Assembly (NCBI GenBank): GCA_022376925.1
Contig: JAIOJX010000005.1
Location: 158,177,501-158,241,500, forward strand
Source of the DNA: Tragulus kanchil
Lineage: Eukaryota; Chordata; Mammalia; Artiodactyla; Tragulidae
Direction: 5' to 3'
DNA: 64,000 nt
The notes below the pieces were generated by a model. It saw nothing but the letters and a program-made list of their open reading frames with translations. It was not told where the DNA came from and made no database searches. How positions within the stretch are numbered: position 1 is the first letter of the stretch; the number at the start of each line of letters is the position of its first letter. Positions 24,233 to 36,427 of the stretch are shown here, piece after piece. Made by a program: the position numbers and the translations under genes.

Positions 24233-24422
24233 TTCCCATGGAGAACGTCGCAACGATTGCTGATTGTGCCAGTGTGATTGAGGGAGTCAGTCGGAGCCGA
24301 AATGCCTTGCTGAACGGGGACACGAAGAACTATGACTGGGATTCTGGTTATACCTGTCACCAGCTAGGAAGTGGTGCCATTGTGGTTCAGCTGGCACAGC
24401 CCTACATGATTGGGTCCATACG
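24233..24422 (+). CDS. BTBD9: BTBD9 internal exon (190 bp), first copy
   Basis: BTBD9 is a BTB/BACK protein with C-terminal discoidin (F5/8 type C)-like sequence. It is known as a probable Cullin-3 substrate adaptor, and human variants in its introns are associated with restless legs syndrome. The exon begins after a CAG acceptor at 24230-24232 and ends before a GTGAGA donor at 24423. It starts with the last two bases of a Val codon, reads 62 full codons beginning PMENVATIADCASVIEGV and ending QPYMIGSI, and ends with CG, the first two bases of an Arg codon. From memory of the human protein the match is essentially complete. The next recognised exon (57890) supplies the missing G, giving IR-LLLW as in human BTBD9. 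The acceptor tract is pyrimidine-poor. An identical copy lies 1127 bp downstream. Confidence 0.95.
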
Positions 24423-25359
24423 GTGAGAAAATTCCCTTTCTTTTATTACTTTTAAAATAGAAGGCACACGTGCAAATTCGGTTTTGGTACCTTGGTGATC
24501 CCAGTAACTTCAGTGAAGATCCTCTTCTGTTCTTTCCTCTAAGTGTTGAGAAGGGAGGGGACGGAGAGGGAGGGACAAAGACATACAGGGTGCTCGTTTG
24601 GATTTTCTGGTGGGGAGATACACCAAGATTAGACTTGTGGAGGGCCTGGATGCGGTCTGCGGCAGGAGAGGACCAAGGCCTCTCCCGGATGTGGCTTACT
24701 TTCTACTCACATGTCAGTTTGTTCTAGTCAGGGGCGTACAGGATAATGTCAAGAAAGGCTGTGTGGAATCAAAAACCATTTTCAGCTCTGGTAGATAGCT
24801 TTATCTGTGAACCAACATACAAATATGAAACCTGGTTCAAAAAGATCTATTTAATAATCATTCCTGGGCTTTTCGTGGTGGTTTTCATTGTTTTTGTTTG
24901 CTTTAAGAAGGGAACTTGCTTAATATGTAGGATCATATAATTTTAAAATGTGAGACTGGTCACAGCCCCAGAGGATATACCTTAGTTCCAGAGCCATTTG
25001 GGTCTTGAGTAGCCTACCTTTTTCTTCAAGGTTCTCAGGTACGCACTGGACCACCAGGAAGGTCCCCCATTGTAGTAATATTTTGCAGTGTATCTATTCT
25101 ATATTTTATGGGGTATCATGTTTCTTTACAATAAAATTCTTTAGGGTTAATTACTACATATGGTTTGGTTTGTTCCAGCCTTAGGTTCAACTTTTTAAAA
25201 AGCTGTTTGGCACGGAACCTGTGTTCATATCTTGAGATAATCAAGATGCTCTCATTTCTGTTTTATCATTGATAGTAATTAATTAATTTTGTTCGTAGCA
25301 GACTATTGGGATATATTTGGCTTCTTTATTTGATATTGAATCTTGTGTTGGATTCACAG

Positions 25360-25549
25360 TTCCCATGGAGAACGTCGCAACGATTGCTGATTGTGCCAGT
25401 GTGATTGAGGGAGTCAGTCGGAGCCGAAATGCCTTGCTGAACGGGGACACGAAGAACTATGACTGGGATTCTGGTTATACCTGTCACCAGCTAGGAAGTG
25501 GTGCCATTGTGGTTCAGCTGGCACAGCCCTACATGATTGGGTCCATACG
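25360..25549 (+). CDS. BTBD9: BTBD9 internal exon (190 bp), second copy
   Basis: This is base-for-base the same as the exon at 24233-24422, with the same CAG acceptor (25357-25359) and GTGAGA donor (25550). It sits in the right half of the 23916-26168 tandem duplication. Because 190 is not a multiple of 3 and the exon enters after one codon base and leaves after two, splicing both copies into one mRNA would shift the frame. A working gene therefore needs one copy skipped or not really present. The whole 1.1-kb duplicate shows very few differences; one I can see is a run of four C versus five C near 24966/26094. This fits a false duplication better than an old one. Confidence 0.9.
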
Positions 25550-26168
25550 GTGAGAAAATTCCCTTTCTTTTATTACTTTTAAAATAGAAGGCACACGTGC
25601 AAATTCGGTTTTGGTACCTTGGTGATCCCAGTAACTTCAGTGAAGATCCTCTTCTGTTCTTTCCTCTAAGTGTTGAGAAGGGAGGGGACGGAGAGGGAGG
25701 GACAAAGACATACAGGGTGCTCGTTTGGATTTTCTGGTGGGGAGATACACCAAGATTAGACTTGTGGAGGGCCTGGATGCGGTCTGCGGCAGGAGAGGAC
25801 CAAGGCCTCTCCCGGATGTGGCTTACTTTCTACTCACATGTCAGTTTGTTCTAGTCAGGGGCGTACAGGATAATGTCAAGAAAGGCTGTGTGGAATCAAA
25901 AACCATTTTCAGCTCTGGTAGATAGCTTTATCTGTGAACCAACATACAAATATGAAACCTGGTTCAAAAAGATCTATTTAATAATCATTCCTGGGCTTTT
26001 CGTGGTGGTTTTCATTGTTTTTGTTTGCTTTAAGAAGGGAACTTGCTTAATATGTAGGATCATATAATTTTAAAATGTGAGACTGGTCACAGCCCCCAGA
26101 GGATATACCTTAGTTCCAGAGCCATTTGGGTCTTGAGTAGCCTACCTTTTTCTTCAAGGTTCTCAGGT

Positions 26169-27300
26169 CTCTGAAAGATTAATGTTGTGTGTGTGTATTT
26201 TTAACATATTTTGCATTACATCTCAGCCTGCCAGAGGTGGAGATACAAGTGAGATATGGCTGCCTTCCCCCATCGTGTTCCCCCACTGTTGCCTTACTGC
26301 TTCCTGTTTTCCTCATTTTGAAGTTAATATTTGTAAAGAAAGAAATAGCACAAAGGATGAGGTGGCAGGATTCTAATAGAAGGTTTATTGATGTTTAGGC
26401 TAATCACTACAGAAGTCAAGGCTGCTTGTTGGTTCCTGAGGTACCCTGACAACTTATGCTGAATTTCTTGGGGAACTCAGACTGTTGATTTCTTCATTTA
26501 AATTGTCAACTTCTTTTCATAGAGGATCACGTACAGACTGCATACCCCAGGCAACAAAGCATAGATAGGGAAGCCTTGAATTTATCCTGCAGGCCAGACA
26601 GCTCTCTTTGCACTTTGGAAGGAGAAGGAGACAAGTCACATTCAGTCTGGACAAAACAGAAGTACAAATAAATTTCAGTCAGATAGCAAACAACTCCCTC
26701 CTTCATTTTTCTCAGCTGCATGCATTAACTAAAGTAATCATAAGCCATCTGGTTAGTAAGTCATTCTAGAATCCTTGTCATAAATGATGTGAAGATTATC
26801 TGAACATTTCCCATTACAATCTTTTCCTCTGTACTTTAAAAATCTGGAAAACAGTTGTCCTTCTCTTGTCTTATAGTCTCCACAATTTCTTGAAGATTAC
26901 CAATCGTGTCTCTGAGATTACATCTGCGATTTCTTTCAGCACGCTTGGTGTGTTAACTCTTCTGAGCAGGAGACTTGAAATCATTTAAGTCGACTAGATA
27001 TTCTTTTTCTTTCACTTCACTATTTGGGGCTTCAATTTTCTCTGTATTATGTTTGTTCTGCCATTTCTAATTTGAAGACCAATCTTCTTGCCAGTGAAGA
27101 TAGAAGCAAACTGGCAGCTTAGCATCTCTACCCACTCTCTTTTAATGTTTCCTTTGTCCTGTCTGCTTACCTGGTGCCCTGCATCCCCCGCCACCTGACA
27201 TTGGCCCATGTGCATCTGGAAGCAATGTGTCAGAGACGGAGCTCCACTCTTCGCCTCTTTCCCTGTTCAGGTTGCCTCGCACTGTGATTTTCTCATCTCA
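26169..27300. other. Intron, no recognised element
   Basis: Intronic sequence downstream of the duplicated BTBD9 exon. No SINE or recent LINE is seen. Confidence 0.45.
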
Positions 27301-27304
27301 TTTA

Positions 27305-28010
27305 ATGGTCCCCCACCCATTCATCCATCCACTGAGCCAAAAACATGGAAATCTTCCTGAATCCCTTCCTTTCCCTCACCTCCGTCCTGAACCAGTCAGC
27401 TGTCAGTGCCAGGTACTCTGTACCTCACGGAGCCTTCCTGTCTTCCCCGTCCCTGAGGCCATCACCACAGCTGCACCTTTGTGGGTTCTCTACACTATCT
27501 GTCTGTTCCTTCCTCCCCTGCAGCCATCTCCCACACTGTTACCACAAGTCTGGTGTGATCCAGCCCCTACCTCAGAGGATTCCCAGCTCTACTTCAGGAG
27601 AAGTTCAGACAAAGGCATTGCTCCCTTCTGTCTCCACAGCCTGTCTCCCGCCTCTCCACCCCGTCTTCCTGTCTCCGCCTGTCCAGCTACTTGCAGCTTT
27701 GCGCGTCACCCCTCTCTTACTCTTCAGCTGTTTGAGCATGCTGTTCTCGTGGCCTGTGTCTCTCACTACCATCTCATCACATCTTCTTACCTGGCTCTTA
27801 CAGCCCATTCAAGACTTCACTTCTTCGGGAGTGCTTCCCTAATCTTCCGTCGTCTCCTGGGCCAATTCAGACATCCCTCGTCAACGGTCCCATGCATTCT
27901 GGGTGTAATTCCTCCCAGGGCATTTGTCAGGTCTGTATTATAATTGTTTACTTACTGCTTCCTCCCAGCTTCGCATAATGTAAAGCTTGTGGCAACTCAG
28001 AATATGTGTT
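27305..28010 (-). repeat. L2-like ancient LINE fragment, antisense
   Basis: The C/T-rich + strand, with phrases such as CATTCAAGACTTCACTTCTT, GGGAGTGCTTCCCTAATCTT and TTTACTTACTGCTTCCTCCC, resembles the antisense 3' part of L2. Its pyrimidine bias explains a long open frame (27227-27943, 238 codons) that I do not regard as a gene. Confidence 0.55.
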
Positions 28011-29670
28011 CCTGGACAGACTGAATGTGCAGATGAGGTAGTCCATCGATATAGAAGGGGAAATATAGCAGGTATGGAGGAGATCTAGAATTTGAGATCC
28101 AGCAGGGACTTCATAAGGTTGTTGCCAGGGTGACGACTCAGCGAGAGACAGACAGACTTTTTGTGTGGCAGGGCTACCTTGGCTTCTAGCTCTGCTTGAA
28201 GAATCACAGATTTTGACTCTTAACTCCAGAAAGAGGTGTCACTGAAGCTTAAGAGAGACAAGAGAGAACAGTCCCATTTGGTTTTCTTTAAATGGGAAAT
28301 GAAATGGTTCTCCCAAACAGCTTTTTTCCCTGACTCTGAGGAGGAGGACGAGCGTGAGCACAACCAAAGGTAGAATTGTGTGTCTCAGCACTGTGGGAAG
28401 CCTCCACCATCCTTAATCCCAGCTACTGCTTCTTCAGTGAGAAAATCCATGCAATTGAAGCCCCAAGTAACTGGCTGAATGTTCAGAGAGACACGATTCT
28501 AAGAAACTAGCATTATGTTATAGGAACCCCATGTGCTTCTTCTGTGACATGATCAAGAGGAAAGAGAGAGGGATTTCTGCACTGCCAGTGCCTGTGGGCG
28601 ATGCTGGCTATCTTGGCAGGCCATGGTTGGCAGCAGCTTATGTGTCTAGATAGCTGCTTATGGATAGGAAACACCTCTTCATGGGGATGGGTAATTGGCA
28701 AAAGATAGGTTGATCAGTCACTGACATTTGATCCCTAGTTTCTATTGCCCATGATGGCTCGCTTGCTCTCCTTGTCACTGTGTCCTCAGAAGCCCAGTGG
28801 TTCTGAATCAGCAGCTAGAAGGAGAGCTCTCTAGGGCTGAGTGACCAACAGCTTCTCCAACCAAGAGGGACGAGGTCTGGCAGCCCTGGAATCTCTCCCT
28901 CTGAGAGCCCAACGACATGGCACACTGGCTTTAAAATTTCAGGTTTCTTTGTAGATGGTGGACACAGAGGCGAAGGTCTCAAATGTGAATTATCTTGATT
29001 CCTAAGAAAAGACAGAATTAACGTCTGGATTAGGTTTCTCTTGTTGGTGTATTTTCATCTGCATGTACTATTTCTTCCTTTCCTGTGGGTTTCCCCATAG
29101 CTGGGTAGACAAACAGAGTTTCTGTCTTGATGGACAGTGCCTGCAGCTAACCACTGTCAGTGACAGCCTAGTCCTAGTACATCTGTACAGTAAGTACCCT
29201 TGTGGGTCCTGAAAAGGCTGACCTGGAAACATGATTGCTGATCATCACCCCGCCATTTTCTTTCATTCACTCAGCAAACATTTAGAGCCTTGTACTGTGG
29301 GATACACACTGAATACAGAAGACAAACACCAGGGTCTCACAGAACTGGCATTCTTGTTGGGGAGGCAAGCAGTGGTGGATAACCAGTAAACAGCACTATT
29401 TGTAACACATCAGATATTCCAGAGATGGAGCCATGAGCAGGAAGGACCAGTGGGTAGAGACAGTGCGGTTTTACCTTGGGTGGTCAAGGAAAGCCTCACT
29501 GTGCAGAACCTGAAGGATGTAAAGAGCAAGCCACTTGGGGACCTGGGGACTGAGTCTCCCAGCAGAGTGCCAGGGCCCCGAGGAGAGCACATGAGCACGG
29601 AACAGGGGAGGCAGGTTGCAGGAGCAGCGAGCAGGCCAGGGTGGCTGGACTAGAGTGATGGGGGAGAGTG
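28011..29670. other. Intron with one old L2-type fragment
   Basis: Unassigned intron, apart from 29264-29390, which carries an L2/MIR-like stretch (TTCACTCAGCAAACATTTAG, TGGGATACACACTGAATACA). Confidence 0.5.
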
Positions 29671-31875
29671 AGTCACCAGCTCCCAGAATTGTTGCACCCA
29701 CACGCCCATCCCAGCGGCTGGCTCGCACCACTGGAGGAGCGCTCTCCTTGCTGAGGAGTAGAGGGCAGGCTGAGGCGCCTTCATGGCTTTTGAAGCCACC
29801 TTCATTGTCCAGCCAGCTTCCAGGAAAGAAACAGTAGGAGGCTAGGATTCCTTGAGTTTATGTGAAACTTTCTTCCCATCTTTGGCATTTATTTCTCTTT
29901 CCCAAGAGCTGGAACAGGCCGTTTAACTTGGAAATGAAGGTTTTTGCCTTTGTTGTTGCTAGGTTTACAGGCACAGTGAAAGTAATTCATTTTATTTCAG
30001 AGGAAAAGAGAGAAATTGCCTGGAATGTGCCTGACAAGTGGGTAGCTGAGTAGTAATTACATCATTTTCGTGCCATTTTAAAAACATTAAAATTTAAATA
30101 ACAGGAAATCTTCAGAGGCCTGACCACGTAAAAAGACCAGAGTAGAGTCATCGTAACTAACCAAATCTACCTGATGTCTTAGTTTATAGTCCCTCTGTTG
30201 CCTAAGTTTAAGACTTATTATCTTTTTACTTGCTAGTCATGATATCCTTTTAAGTGTTTTCAGGTTAAGTATGAGAAATCACATATGCTGTGCATTAACA
30301 TGCCTGTTGCCCAATCTTTTTCAGCTAATAAATGACAGCACTTTGTTGAGACCCTAATTATAAGATAGTCAATTACAATTAACAATTCTTACATTAGCTT
30401 GAAAACGATGGTTTTGTAATTGATATGTGCAATACTGTAAGTAAAATACCCATAATGCTTTAAGTAGCCTAATGGTGATTAAGTAGGCTGTTGGAAAATT
30501 GAAACAGCATGGATAGATGAAGCTAAATAAACCCACAGTGTCTCTGAGTGTTGTGAGGATTAAGGAGTTAATGACACAAAAATATTTGAGTTCCTCAGTA
30601 GGAAGATGTTATATGAATATAATATGTTAGGACAAAATGAATCTAGCCCAAAGTTTTTGGTGGGTCTTCATAATCTCTTTCATTTGTGGGGATTAAGCTT
30701 TTATTTTACAATAGGGGAAAGAATTCTGCCACTTGTAAAAGTTAATATGTCACGGAATTTCTGAACCAGGGGGGGAAGTCACCAGCTCCCAGAATTGTTG
30801 CACCCACACGCGCATCCCAGCGGCTGGCTCGCACCACTGGAGGAGCGCTCTCCTTGCTGAGGAGCAGAGGGCAGGCTGAGGCGCCTTCATGGCTTTTGAA
30901 GCCACCTTCATTGTCCAGCCAGCTTCCAGGAAAGAAACAGTAGGAGGCTAGGATTCCTTGAGTTTATGTGAAACTTTCTTCCCATCTTTGGCATTTATTT
31001 CTCTTTCCCAAGAGCTGGAACAGGCCGTTTAACTTGGAAATGAAGGTTTTTGCCTTTGTTGTTGCTAGGTTTACAGGCACAGTGAAAGTAATTCATTTTA
31101 TTTCAGAGGAAAAGAGAGAAATTGCCTGGAATGTGCCTGACAAGTGGGTAACTGAGTAGTAATTACATCATTTTCGTGCCATTTTAAAAACATTAAAATT
31201 TAAATAACAGGAAATCTTCAGAGGCCTGACCACGTAAAAAGACCAGAGTAGAGTCATCGTAACTAACCAAATCTACCTGATGTCTTAGTTTATAGTCCCT
31301 CTGTTGCCTAAGTTTAAGACTTATTATCTTTTTACTTGCTAGTCATGATATCCTTTTAAGTGTTTTCAGGTTAAGTATGAGAAATCACATATGCTGTGCA
31401 TTAACATGCCTGTTGCCCAATCTTTTTCAGCTAATAAATGACAGCACTTTGTTGAGACCCTAATTATAAGATAGTCAATTACAATTAACAATTCTTACAT
31501 TAGCTTGAAAACGATGGTTTTGTAATTGATATGTGCAATACTGTAAGTAAAATACCCATAATGCTTTAAGTAGCCTAATGGTGATTAAGTAGGCTGTTGG
31601 AAAATTGAAACAGCATGGATAGATGAAGCTAAATAAACCCACAGTGTCTCTGAGTGTTGTGAGGATTAAGGAGTTAATGACACAAAAATATTTGAGTTCC
31701 TCAGTAGGAAGATGTTATATGAATATAATATGTTAGGACAAAATGAATCTAGCCCAAAGTTTTTGGTGGGTCTTCATAATCTCTTTCATTTGTGGGGATT
31801 AAGCTTTTATTTTACAATAGGGGAAAGAATTCTGCCACTTGTAAAAGTTAATCTGTCACGGAATTTCTGAACCAA
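29671..31875. repeat. Tandem duplication D8 (offset 1106 bp)
   Basis: Copies are 29671-30768 and 30777-31875, starting AGTCACCAGCTCCCAG. A G-rich filler (30769-30776) sits at the junction. Differences include ACGCCCATC versus ACGCGCATC and GGGTAGCTGAG versus GGGTAACTGAG. There is no exon inside. Confidence 0.95.
30040..30520. promoter_or_regulatory. Candidate conserved AT-rich regulatory block
   Basis: Repeat-free, AT-rich sequence with several homeodomain-type TAATTA/CAATTA cores (TAGTAATTACATC, CCTAATTATAAG, GTCAATTACAATTAAC, TGTAATTGATATG). This texture is typical of vertebrate conserved non-coding elements. The call is inference only. The block is repeated by D8 at about 31150-31630. Confidence 0.3.
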
Positions 31876-33966
31876 AGTTAGTTTATGCTTTGCAGTTATT
31901 AAACATGGATAAAACAAGCAACAGCAAGTTAATCCTTTAAAAAAACAACAACAACTAGATATGCCACTGCAGTCCTTATTCATCCCAGCACATTTTTCCT
32001 TCCTTCTGAACTTCCACTGTCATATGGCTGCTGTTGTTTCAGGCCTATCTATTCAGGTTGTAAATTAGAAACCCACTCTTTATATCAATTTTTCCTTCTT
32101 CCCACTGCTGACCACCCCACCAAGCCATTGCTCATCCACATCCCTCCCAAAGGGCAGGCACAGAAAAGAAGCAGCACAAACCATTCCACTTTTACCCCGT
32201 TCAATAGCTCCACATGAAGGCTTAGTCCATTTAGGGTGGTGAGAGAAATCGAACCGATGGCTCAAATGATGCTTGTAGGTCTTGAGTATTCCCTACGTGC
32301 ATGCTGCCCGCAGGTTCTCATAGCACCACAGATAATCTCAAGTCCAAGCTAGTGACTGCGGTATTGAGATGAATTCGGGGCTTTGCAGCCATTTCCAAGT
32401 GCCTGGTACAGTGCTCCATGCTGTGAGTACTCAATAAACACTCATTGACTGAGCTGACAACATAGTATGTTAGTGCAGCTAAAGGGAGTTCTATCTATCA
32501 ACTAAATTGGACATCATATTCGCTCAATGTGTCTGTTTTAAGGGTATATGAGGAATTTGCTAAAGATCTTGCATCTCCAGCAAATGACTAAGATGAAGCT
32601 GGTGTTAGGTGCTCCCATGAGCACAGGTAAGGACACTGACTCACATTTCACACCGCTTCCTTGCTTTCTGAGTGCTACACAGGCAAGCAGGCATTTATTT
32701 ATATCAGGAAAACCTTTTGCAACCTAGAGGGAACTAAAATATGACTCCTCTGGCTTGGATTAATGCGTAATTATGTGTCATAGATGAAGCTAAATAAACC
32801 CACAGTGTCTCTGAGTGTTGTGAGGATTAAGGAGTTAATGACACAAAAATATTTGAGTTCCTCAGTAGGAAGATGTTATATGAATATAATATGTTAGGAC
32901 AAAATGAATCTAGCCCAAAGTTTTTGGTGGGTCTTCATAATCTCTTTCATTTGTGGGGATTAAGCTTTTATTTTACAATAGGGGAAAGAATTCTGCCACT
33001 TGTAAAAGTTAATCTGTCACGGAATTTCTGAACCAAAGTTAGTTTATGCTTTGCAGTTATTAAACATGGATAAAACAAGCAACAGCAAGTTAATCCTTTA
33101 AAAAAAACAACAACAACTAGATATGCCACTGCAGTCCTTATTCATCCCAGCACATTTTTCCTTCCTTCTGAACTTCCACTGTCATATGGCTGCTGTTGTT
33201 TCAGGCCTATCTATTCAGGTTGTAAATTAGAAACCCACTCTTTATATCAATTTTTCCTTCTTCCCACTGCTGACCACCCCACCAAGCCATTGCTCATCCA
33301 CATCCCTCCCAAAGGGCAGGCACAGAAAAGAAGCAGCACAAACCATTCCACTTTTACCCCGTTCAATAGCTCCACATGAAGGCTTAGTCCATTTAGGGTG
33401 GTGAGAGAAATCGAACCGATGGCTCAAATGATGCTTGTAGGTCTTGAGTATTCCCTACGTGCATGCTGCCCGCAGGTTCTCATAGCACCACAGATAATCT
33501 CAAGTCCAAGCTAGTGACTGCGGTATTGAGATGAATTCGGGTCTTTGCAGCCATTTCCAAGTGCCTGGTACAGTGCTCCATGCTGTGAGTACTCAATAAA
33601 CACTCATTGACTGAGCTGACAACATAGTATGTTAGTGCAGCTAAAGGGAGTTCTATCTATCAACTAAATTGGACATCATATTCGCTCAATGTGTCTGTTT
33701 TAAGGGTATATGAGGAATTTGCTAAAGATCTTGCATCTCCAGCAAATGACTAAGATGAAGCTGGTGTTAGGTGCTCCCATGAGCACAGGTAAGGACACTG
33801 ACTCACATTTCACACCGCTTCCCTTGCTTTCTGAGTGCTACACAGGCAAGCAGGCATTTATTTATATCAGGAAAACCTTTTTTGCAACCTAGAGAACTAA
33901 AAATTTCCTTTTTATATTCTAAAGAATACAGCAAAATCTAAAATATGACTCCTCTGGCTTGGATTA
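31620..33966. repeat. Tandem duplication D9 (offset 1161 bp), overlaps D8
   Basis: Copies are 31620-32780 and 32781-33966, starting TAGATGAAGCTAAATAAACC. The left copy lacks about 40 bases present at about 33900-33940 in the right copy. The gap is flanked by CTAAAA repeats. It then ends in about 20 unrelated bases before the restart. Because 31620-31875 is also the end of D8, that segment exists three times (30512, 31620, 32781). Confidence 0.95.
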
Positions 33967-36119
33967 AGATTGCCGATAATTCTAGTCACAATTGGAGAGA
34001 TATTTTACAAAATTTGCTTCATATAAGTCAGGCTGAGTGTCGTCTGTCAGAGCCATGAACCAAGGAATTCTTCCTTGTCTCGCTGATCCATGATTTATTT
34101 ACCAAGCGTTGTTTCTCTCACAGTCTATCTGCATTGCACTCAAGTCTTCTCTTACCACTCTCAGACCTCAGAACTCTGGTTCCCAGAAAAAGGTATTGAA
34201 TAAAAAATTTTATCTGTGGTCCCCGGTAGATGTTAGAATCTGAACCATGTGAACACTAAGGAGACCAGAAATCCTGGAGCCCAGAAACAGAGAGCAGGGT
34301 TTTGGGGAACAGTAAGTATGTCTCAGCTAGATTCATCCTAGAGGTATTTCAAGACCAGAAAGTATCGCTATGGCAACTGTGTTGTTTGTTAAAAATATAG
34401 AAGGGGCCTAGAACTCAGGTGTTCTTTGGAAAAAACAGGAAGGATTAAATCCCCACCACCACCAAAAAGGGTGCGTGTATGTGTGTGTGTGTGTTTGATT
34501 TACCTCACATGTCAACCATTTATCTCCCTTGAGCTGTTAGAGAACTTGACAGGTACTCATCATAAAATATAGCTAAATACATGGAAAGAAAAAGCCTTTC
34601 CGTTTTTAAAGATTAACCCATCAAGAAGACGTTTTTATAGAGGATATCAGTCCCATTCGACCCAATATTTCATGTGCAAATATATGTTTAGTAATTATCC
34701 AGAATTGTTTTCAAGACCCCTCTAAAACAAACACTTTACTGATTGTGCTTTAAATAGTCATTTTAAAAACTGGAATCATTCACCTTAGAAGGTCAAATGA
34801 ATGAAAAGCATCAACATAGTCCTTCTGTGGTTTGACTCTGGGAGATGTTTTAAACACTGCTTCTCCCAGGAGTGGTGATGCAGGGTCACAGGAATGTGGC
34901 TGTTCTCATGAAGGCTAGTAGAAGTGTAGGACTTCCAGCAAATTGACCAAAATTTCTACAAAGTTAATACATCAAATTGCTCAAATCTATCTTTTGAGTA
35001 TTAAGCAAATGAAGCTGTTTTAAAATCTGATGAAGGATCACCTTCATTTAAGAAATTCCTCCTTGCATTAATACAACACAGTAATCTATCTTTCAAAACC
35101 TTCAGTCCTCAAGTACTCTTAAACCAGAGACTCCATGCCACCACCAGGAGCCCACATTTGTCACCTTAGTAAGATGCTTTGGGTGCATCTTGGTAGCACA
35201 TGATATCTGTCTCTTTTCCTCCTTCTCTCTTTAAACATTGTCCTTTTGGAGCCTGGTAACCACAGAAGCACTGGACCATAACATTCTTGCATCTCTGGTT
35301 AAGAACAGGCAGAAGTACTGAGTGAAGAATGACTCTTCCACCTCCCCATCTTGCTTCTTCCCTGTTCATTCACCTCCATTTTGCATCCTTCTCTTAGGAA
35401 AAGAGCTCATGACCACAGGCTGGTTGGTGCACCTCAAGGACTCCTTTCAGCATCTTTCCTGGACACTCTGGGCCTTAGCTGGGGCTGAGGAATCCTTTTT
35501 TTCTGCTGTGTTACCTCTTTCAACAATGTATCATGTTCAGTATAAGGGGTATTCGTTACATGAATAAACGCAGAGTATGCTTTTCTTTCTGCCTGGATTC
35601 TCTTTCCTGTGCCCTTAAGACCAAGTGGGAAGGATCTTCTTTCTTCTTTTTACCTTATGATGTCCGAAACTATGCCCCTCAGTGATTATGATATTACCAG
35701 CCTTGCCACATTATCCTTTTACTGTAACCAAATACCAGTCAAGACTGCTTTGATTTTCCATACAATTTAATGGTCCTTTTAGTTGTCATGTCTTAGTAGC
35801 TCTGGAGGTTTAGCTGCTTTACTGTGTCCATTTAAAATGTGAAGAAACTACAGTATAACTGAAGAACCTTCTCTTTTTCTCCAGCATGAGCATGGTGATT
35901 ACAGTTTGTTGCACAGTCCTGCAGAGTCTCTTAAGACCTTAAAAAGAATATGAGAGAAGGCATTGTACCTTGTGGTTCCATCCACCTTCATTTCCTAAGG
36001 ATGTAAATTATAGAAACTTTCATTAAATGATGGGACAAAGACAATAGCCTTCGTGTACTCCAAAGGAACTTGCATTTCAAATAACAAAGAACCCGATTAA
36101 GAAAAGACTATTTTGTTCA
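33967..36119. other. Intron, no gene recognised
   Basis: About 2.2 kb of intron. The only simple feature is a (TG)n tract at about 34471-34496. No exon-like or young repeat sequence is seen. Confidence 0.45.
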
Positions 36120-36238
36120 TGCCTGCACCATGTGGCTTGTGGGCTTTTAGGGAACTAAGGTTCCCTAAAAAGAGATTGAACCTGGGTCCTCAGCAGTGGA
36201 AGTGTGGAGTCCTAACCACTGTACCACCAGGGAATACC
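36120..36238 (-). mobile_element. CHR-2-type SINE, antisense
   Basis: CACCATGTGGCTTGTGGGC, AGATTGAACCTGGGTCCTC and AACCACTGTACCACCAGGGA form an antisense CHR-2-like SINE, diverged. Confidence 0.75.
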
Positions 36239-36299
36239 CAAGAAAGGCTTTTTTTTTAATGTTTGTGTGGTTTTTAAAATTGTTTTAATTGTGTTTTGC

Positions 36300-36427
36300 T
36301 TTTGTTTATTTGTTTGGGTCTCACAGAAAATGTCTACAGGTGGGTGGCTGCCAGTATAGGTCCTGCAGTTCAGTGAGCACTGCACTGCAAGGCCGTGTCC
36401 CTACCCACTGGACCACCAGGGAAGCCC
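36300..36427 (-). mobile_element. tRNA-derived SINE fragment, antisense
   Basis: The end TGCACTGCAAGGCCGTGTCC, CTACCCACTGGACCACCAGG and GAAGCCCC is the reverse complement of a SINE head very like the CpG-rich family at 537 and 56771. The body is diverged, so the subfamily is uncertain. Confidence 0.6.

Larger units (their letters stand above)
23916..26168. repeat. Tandem duplication D7 (offset 1127 bp), carries a BTBD9 exon
   Basis: Copies are 23916-25040 and 25044-26168. The left boundary is in the CHR-2 SINE head (CACTGGACCACCAGG) and the right edge is GGTTCTCAGGT. The two copies are extremely similar, including identical 190-bp exons. Differences are confined to small changes at the SINE edge and one C-run length change near the right end. 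Confidence 0.95.

Noticed and set aside
24470..26067. 85- and 66-codon frames after each BTBD9 exon
   Set aside because: They lie in the intron after a consensus donor and appear twice only because of D7.
27227..27943. 238-codon open frame on the + strand, the longest in the window
   Set aside because: It lies in a C/T-rich, L2-like antisense repeat, has a competing 165-codon frame overlapping it, no recognisable domain, and starts without gene context. Low stop density comes from composition.
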